A stretch of 28,787 nucleotides of DNA from DATKSS01 sp049582065. GTDB lineage: Bacteria > Chloroflexota > Dormibacteria > Dormibacterales > Dormibacteraceae. Below are positions 24,775 through 28,787 of this stretch, piece by piece. The notes under the pieces were generated by a model. It was given only the letters and a program-made list of their open reading frames with translations. It had not been told where the DNA came from and ran no database searches. The stretch lies in assembly GCA_049582065.1 (NCBI GenBank), contig JBAUTF010000366.1, positions 1 through 28,787 of the forward strand. Reading direction: 5' to 3'. Each line of letters begins with the position of its first letter. Position 1 is the stretch's first letter. Position numbers and translations under genes: made by a program.

Positions 24775-26031
24775 TTAGGCGACCAGTCCCTCCGTGAGCG
24801 GATTGGTGAGCAAGGGCGGACCGTCGGGGTGCATCACGCGAGCCATCGACTGCTGACTGAAGTGGCGCCGTCCGTCCTGCCACTCGTCGTGCTGGTCCTG
24901 AAGCACCGCGGTGAACAGGCGCAGCAGTGAGGCGGTGTTGGGGAAGATGCCCACCACCTTGGCGCGGCGGTCGAGCGCTGCGTTGACGCGCTCGATGGCG
25001 TTGGTCGAGGAGATCGAGCGCCAGTGGTCGACGGGAAAGTCCAGGTAGGCGAGCACGTCGGCTTCAGCTGCACGGAGCTTGGCTGCCACCGCAGGAAAGC
25101 GTGGCTCGAGAACGTTGAGCGCATGCTGCACGGCGTCACGAGCGGTCTCGCGGGTCGGCTGCAGGAAGATCGACTTCACGACCGCGAGCACTGCCGGGGC
25201 GTGCAGCTTGGGGACCGCGCTGGCCACGTTGCGGAGGAAGTGCACCTTGCAGCGCTGCCAAGTCGCGCCGGCGAACACCTGCGACAAGGCGCTGCGCAAC
25301 CCCTCGTGGGCATCGGAGATGACCAGGTGGACGCCGCTGAGCCCACGTCGCGACAGGCTGCGGCAGAACTCCAACCAGAACGCCTCGGTCTCGCTGGCGC
25401 CGACGGCGAGACCAAGCACGCTCTTCTCGCCGGTGTCACGCACGCCGACGGCAACGACCGCCGCCTGGCTGACGATGCGCGCACCCTGGCGCACCTTCTC
25501 GTACGTCGCGTCGAACCAGACGTACGGGTACGGCTCATCGAGCGGTCGTTCGCGAAACTCGGCCAGCTCCTCGTCGAGCAGCGCACAGATCCGGCTCACC
25601 TCGCTGCGACTGATGCTGCAGCCTCCCAGCGCGGCCATGAGGTCATCGACCTTGCGCGTGCTGATGCCGAGCACGTAGGCCTCCTGTACCACCGCCAGGA
25701 GCGCTCGGTCGATGCGTCGTCGTGGCTCGAGCAGCGTCGGGAAGAAGCTGCCCGTGCGTAACTTGGGGATCTGGAGCTCGAGGCGTCCCGAGCCGGTGTC
25801 GAGGATCCGCTCTCGGTAGCCGTTGCGGTACGTGGTACGTGTCGACGCTCGCTCGTGCGGGCCGGCGCCGATCTGCGTCGCCGCCTCGGCTTCGATCAAG
25901 CGCTGCATCGCGTGTTCGAGGACGCGTCGCAACACGTCCGTGTCTGCGCCCTGGAGTTGCTCCAGCAGTGCCGGGGGCATCATCCTGTTCTGGGCCATCG
26001 TGGGTCTCCTGGTTTGGGTAAGAGCTTCCAA
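24775..26031 (-). CDS. IS256-family (mutator-type) transposase
   Basis: 418 residues, full length for the family; ATG 26031 or the internal ATG 25998 may be the true start. The N-terminal region carries the DNA-binding helices (LLEQLQGADTDVLRRVLEHA and RTTYRNGYRER). The DDE catalytic triad is intact: Asp174 in YVWFDATYEKVR, Asp240 in LVISDAHEGLRSAL and Glu347 in TNAIERVN. VNAALDRRAKVVGIFPN and the final region are complete. It should cut and paste, or circularise, the element bounded by 24721 and 26115. It is nearly identical to the remnant at 5378-5790 over the shared part. Confidence 0.95.
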   Translation of the reverse strand: MEALTQTRRPTMAQNRMMPPALLEQLQGADTDVLRRVLEHAMQRLIEAEAATQIGAGPHERASTRTTYRNGYRERILDTGSGRLELQIPKLRTGSFFPTLLEPRRRIDRALLAVVQEAYVLGISTRKVDDLMAALGGCSISRSEVSRICALLDEELAEFRERPLDEPYPYVWFDATYEKVRQGARIVSQAAVVAVGVRDTGEKSVLGLAVGASETEAFWLEFCRSLSRRGLSGVHLVISDAHEGLRSALSQVFAGATWQRCKVHFLRNVASAVPKLHAPAVLAVVKSIFLQPTRETARDAVQHALNVLEPRFPAVAAKLRAAEADVLAYLDFPVDHWRSISSTNAIERVNAALDRRAKVVGIFPNTASLLRLFTAVLQDQHDEWQDGRRHFSQQSMARVMHPDGPPLLTNPLTEGLVA

Positions 26032-26077
26032 GAGAACTCCGCGGTGGCCTTCTTTGTCTACCTCGTCGGCAGCCCTG

Positions 26078-26115
26078 AGGTCACCCCGGATTTACACCAC
26101 ACTACGGGACATCAC
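26078..26115. repeat. IS256 right terminal inverted repeat
   Basis: Imperfect inverted partner of 24721-24760; the core tttacaccacactacgggac lies 5' to the boundary at 26115, upstream of the transposase start. Confidence 0.65.
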
Positions 26116-26205
26116 TCTCTCGCTCGACCGCAAGCTGGCTCAAGGTAGGCCCTCCACTGATTTGGTCGCAGCTTGATTGGCCCCATACCCAGCGGCGAGG
26201 GCACA

Positions 26206-26741
26206 ATGGGACGGACTGATCCGAGCACAACGCGCGGGGTAGGAACGGTGACCACAGTCCAAGCGCCAGAGAAAGAGAACCGTCAAGACGAGTTGACTCA
26301 ACTTCTGAACCGGAGGGGGATCCACGCCCTCGCCGAAACTGTCCCGGACCGAGTGTATGGCGTGCTTGTGATCGATATTGATAACTTCGCGGAGTTCAAC
26401 TACCAATACGGGCACCGCGTTGGGGACGCCGCGCTCGTTGAGTTCGCCAAGCGGCTCACTGATGCGGTTGGCGGCGAGGGTGAGCTTGCCCGGATCGCCG
26501 GGGAAGAATTCATGGCGGTGCTTCCCAACGCCACTTTGGACACAGCATGCGCTCTAGCCGAGCGTGTTTGCGAGGGGCTGAGGGGCTGAGGAACCAACAG
26601 TTCGAGTTGCCGATGGGAGGGGCGACAACGCTCACAACGTCGATTGGCGTGGCGTGTGCGCCGTGGCACGGGGCGACCGTGGAGGCTGTCTGCAGAGTCG
26701 CCGATGCGGTGACTGATGGCGATCTGCTAAGCGTCGAGTGA
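26206..26741 (+). pseudogene. Diguanylate cyclase (GGDEF) gene, frameshifted by an 8-bp duplication
   Basis: From ATG 26206 (GAGGG nearby) a short leader runs into a GGDEF domain: DELTQLLNRRG, VLVIDIDNFAEFNYQYGHRV, GDAALVEFAKRL and the signature ARIAGEEFMAVLPNA. The frame stops at 26589 inside the domain (CEGLRG, stop). The domain resumes in another frame as RNQQFELPMGGATTLTTSIG and VACAPWHG, ending at 26741. A duplicated 8-bp unit exactly explains the shift: removing one copy gives ERVCEGLRNQQFELP. The signature is AGEEF instead of GG(D/E)EF, and no RxxD inhibitory site precedes it. No sensor domain is encoded, and the C-terminal ALYxAKxxGRN motif is missing. The gene would make c-di-GMP if repaired; its activity is doubtful even then. 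Confidence 0.8.
26572..26591 (+). repeat. 8-bp tandem duplication (gaggggct x 2.5) breaking the GGDEF gene
   Basis: Units at 26572-26579 and 26580-26587, followed by a half unit (gagg). One copy keeps the domain in frame and two copies introduce a stop, so unit number decides whether the protein is made. Confidence 0.85.
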
Positions 26742-26832
26742 ATCGTCGGCATCGATTAATACGAAATTGCTCGTTCCTCGCTGCACCTCCTGAAGTTGCG
26801 TTGTTGCTTTCGACGGCATCATCTAACCAACC

Positions 26833-27024
26833 CTAGCCAAAGACGACATCCAGCGCCTGGCTCAAACCGTCCACGAAGCCTGTATACGCGCTGCTGTCGA
26901 TGGCTATGAACAGGGAGGGCTGAGTGGGCTGTGTGCTGAGGGGCGCTTCGAAATGGCCATGAACTCGGTACAGGCGCTCGACCTCCATCAAGGGCGGGTA
27001 TTTCGAGCGGTTTGTGCTCGCCAT
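26833..27024 (-). CDS. Small hypothetical protein, 63 residues
   Basis: From ATG 27024 the frame reads MASTNRSKYPPLMEVERLYR, then HGHFEAPLSTQPTQPSLF, and ends SSAYTGFVDGLSQALDVVFG. The composition is balanced, not Arg/Pro-rich like noise here, and the overlapping longer frame is less convincing. No family is recognised and the ribosome site is weak. It may be a fragment of a larger gene. Confidence 0.3.
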   Translation of the reverse strand: MASTNRSKYPPLMEVERLYRVHGHFEAPLSTQPTQPSLFIAIDSSAYTGFVDGLSQALDVVFG

Positions 27025-27233
27025 GCACCACCGGAGTAAGGCAGAGTAGCCACATGAAGACTCTCATCGTTTGGCCGTCGTGGCCAAACAAGTCTTAGCA
27101 CACCTCATACGCATGGCCCAAAGCAGCTACAGGTGTGACATTCGGCTCTGCGCCCGAAGGTCTTTCGGCTCTGCCGGCGAGGACAAAGCTGCTTATACGC
27201 TAGCAGGCAGTCGCCCGACACTGAAGGAGCACA

Positions 27234-28694
27234 ATGCGAACAGTTGCGCGCAACCCGGCAGTCGATGCGACACCACCGCAGCTGATCCAGGGAGGCCTGG
27301 GTGTTGCTGTGTCCAACCATCGTCTCGCCCGCGCCGTGGCAATGACCGGTCATCTCGGGGTCGTCTCTGGGACAGCCATCGACCTGGTGCTCGCGCGACG
27401 GCTCCAAGATGGTGATCCAGATGGCGAGATGCGCCTCGCGATCGAGGAATTCCCCGTGCCCGCCATCGCCGAGCAGATACTGCAACGCTATTTCCTTGCG
27501 GCGGGCCGCCGCGGGCGCCCGTATCGAGGCGTGCCCATGCACTCGCACCGGGATAAGCACGCCGCTCAAGACCTGCTCGCGGTTGCAGCGTTCGTCGAAG
27601 TGATGCTCGCTAAGCGCGATCACCGTGGCCGAATCGGCATCAATCTGCTCACCAAGGTGCAGATGCCCACCGTGCCGACGCTGTTTGGCGCCATGCTCGC
27701 GGATGTCGACTTCGTCCTCATGGGTGCAGGGATACCACGAGATATTCCCGGCATTCTCGACCGTCTCGCGGAAATGGAGTTGGTGGAGACACGGCTCGAC
27801 GTGGTGGGCGCTTCCGCCAGCGACACCATCCCCCATCTCCGCTTCGATCCGAACCGGTTCGGTATCAGCACGGCACCGCGGCGTCCGGCCTTCCTCCCCG
27901 TCGTGTCATCACACACCCTGGCGGCTGTGCTGGCGCGGAAGGCGAGCGGTTCGGTGCAGGGCTTTATCGTCGAGGCACCAACGGCGGGAGGGCATAACGC
28001 GCCGCCACGGGGCACGCCCACCTATGACGCACTCGGACAGCCACTCTACGGCGAGCGCGACCGGGTCGATCTTGCAGCTATGCGCGCCCTCGGCCTGCCC
28101 TTCTGGCTGGCTGGTGGCATGGACTCACCGGAGCGCGTCCGTAGCGCACTCGCCGCAGGGGCCACGGGCGTCCAGGTCGGCACGCTCTTCGCCTTTTGCC
28201 GTGAATCAGGATTCACCCCGGCGTTGCGCTGCGCAGTGCTCGACACGGTTGCGAGCGGCGGGGAATTCGTGCTCACGTCGTCGCGCGCTTCGTCGACGGG
28301 GTATCCGTTCAAGGTGGCATCAATTCCCGGGACTCTGTCCGCGCGAGAGGTCTACGCGGCACGGACGCGCCTATGCGATCTGGGCTACCTGCGCGAGGCA
28401 TACGTCAAGCCCGGCGGCGGCGTTGGCTACCGCTGCGCCGCCGAGCCCATCGCCGATTACGTCGCCAAGGGTGGCGATGCCGCCGCGACGGTCGATCGAA
28501 TGTGTTTGTGCAATGGACTCAGCGCCGCGGTGGGGCTGGGCCAGGTGCGCGGGGCCGGCGTGGAGCCTGCGGTGATCACCAGCGGTGATGGTCTCGGTAC
28601 GCTCCGGACCGTGCTGGGCCATCGTGATGGCTACTCCGCCGCCGACGTCGTCACCTACCTGATGCGTTCCGTTCCTCTCGCGGTCGGTCGTTGA
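27234..28694 (+). CDS. Nitronate monooxygenase/PfaD-like FMN flavoprotein
   Basis: 486 residues; GAAGGAG precedes ATG 27234. It is a TIM-barrel flavoprotein of the 2-nitropropane dioxygenase family. It starts PQLIQGGLGVAVSNHRLARA (substrate-side loop), has GTAIDLVLARRL, then IGINLLTKVQMPTVPTLFGA and FVLMGAGIPRDIPGILDRL. The catalytic-His motif is EAPTAGGHNAPP (His254), and the FMN-phosphate loop is LAGGMDSPERVRSALAAGAT followed by VQVGTLFAF. At 486 residues it is longer than classic nitronate monooxygenases (about 320-380) and closer to the PfaD-like enoyl-reductase branch used with polyketide or polyunsaturated fatty acid synthases, but no synthase is near. Substrate therefore remains open: alkyl nitronates or an enoyl thioester. 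Confidence 0.85.
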   Translation: MRTVARNPAVDATPPQLIQGGLGVAVSNHRLARAVAMTGHLGVVSGTAIDLVLARRLQDGDPDGEMRLAIEEFPVPAIAEQILQRYFLAAGRRGRPYRGVPMHSHRDKHAAQDLLAVAAFVEVMLAKRDHRGRIGINLLTKVQMPTVPTLFGAMLADVDFVLMGAGIPRDIPGILDRLAEMELVETRLDVVGASASDTIPHLRFDPNRFGISTAPRRPAFLPVVSSHTLAAVLARKASGSVQGFIVEAPTAGGHNAPPRGTPTYDALGQPLYGERDRVDLAAMRALGLPFWLAGGMDSPERVRSALAAGATGVQVGTLFAFCRESGFTPALRCAVLDTVASGGEFVLTSSRASSTGYPFKVASIPGTLSAREVYAARTRLCDLGYLREAYVKPGGGVGYRCAAEPIADYVAKGGDAAATVDRMCLCNGLSAAVGLGQVRGAGVEPAVITSGDGLGTLRTVLGHRDGYSAADVVTYLMRSVPLAVGR

Positions 28695-28787
28695 ACCCAC
28701 GTCACCAGGCAGCTTGTGGTTGACGGCGTCCGTCATGTTGCGCGTTGGGTGAATACACTCTAGTGGAGAGCAGGAGACACTGGCCGC

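Larger units (their letters stand above)
24721..26115. mobile_element. Complete IS256-family insertion sequence
   Basis: About 1.4 kb containing one transposase gene and imperfect terminal inverted repeats. The left end GTCAAGTCCCCGGTAGTGGT and the complement of the right end GTGATGTCCCGTAGTGTGGT agree after small gaps. The left end is confirmed independently because the remnant at 5378-5790 shows the same terminal sequence and diverges right after it. The flanks give no convincing 8-9 bp target duplication, so the insertion is old or one flank has been rearranged. Its right end lies about 90 bp upstream of the broken GGDEF gene. Confidence 0.85.

Noticed and set aside
24712..26124. Target-site duplication flanking the IS256 element
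   Set aside because: The eight to nine bases on either side (gatcgccg and tctctcgc) do not match, also after shifting the ends by a few bases.
1..28787. CRISPR array or known phage-defence gene set
   Set aside because: No regularly spaced short repeats and no Cas, restriction, toxin-antitoxin or other defence-type protein was seen on either strand.

Overview
The window is GC-rich with frequent GTG starts and reads like soil actinobacterial (Thermoleophilia-like) or Chloroflexota DNA. Pointers are a zinc-ribbon/cyclase/AAA/TPR giant protein, an MMPL transporter beside a cyclopropane-type synthase, cNMP-gated patatin, EthD and nitronate-monooxygenase-like proteins. No rRNA or other lineage marker is present, so the phylum is a guess.

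Layout. 1-5790 (mostly minus): a very long class III cyclase-AAA-TPR protein running off the left edge (1-3583), a broken methyltransferase gene, a 3'-half relic of tRNA-Phe, a second cyclase protein with a large internal in-frame deletion (4292-5284), and an internally deleted IS256-type transposase remnant. 5932-15422: a hemerythrin-like protein; a minus-strand lipid group (MMPL transporter, cyclopropane-fatty-acid synthase, truncated DUF4242 remnant); two translationally coupled plus-strand cyclic-nucleotide-binding genes, the second fused to a patatin lipase; a 242-residue protein of unknown family; and a membrane-anchored class III cyclase. 15423-16891 has no recognisable gene but carries a second copy of the tRNA-Phe relic in direct orientation. 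16892-20311: a small uncharacterised protein, an EthD-like protein and a NarL-type two-component pair. 20765-24271: a CopC-CopD-like copper protein and a cupredoxin on the minus strand, divergent from an Rrf2 regulator with an unusual extra C-terminal domain. 24478-26741: a tRNA-Ser 3'-half relic, a complete IS256-family element and a GGDEF gene broken by an 8-bp tandem duplication. 27234-28694: a nitronate-monooxygenase/PfaD-like flavoprotein.

How it may work together (inference): one intact membrane cyclase and one probably active soluble cyclase lie within about 13 kb of two cAMP/cGMP-binding proteins, one carrying a lipase, beside a lipid transporter and a lipid-modifying methyltransferase. 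This suggests cyclic-nucleotide control of membrane lipid remodelling. The Rrf2-cupredoxin-CopCD group looks like a redox- or copper-responsive unit. The Rrf2 protein's extra C-terminal domain resembles the stand-alone protein at 16892-17422, the most unusual protein-level observation here. Three tRNA 3' halves without 5' halves, two IS copies and several broken genes mark the window as a site of repeated integration and decay.
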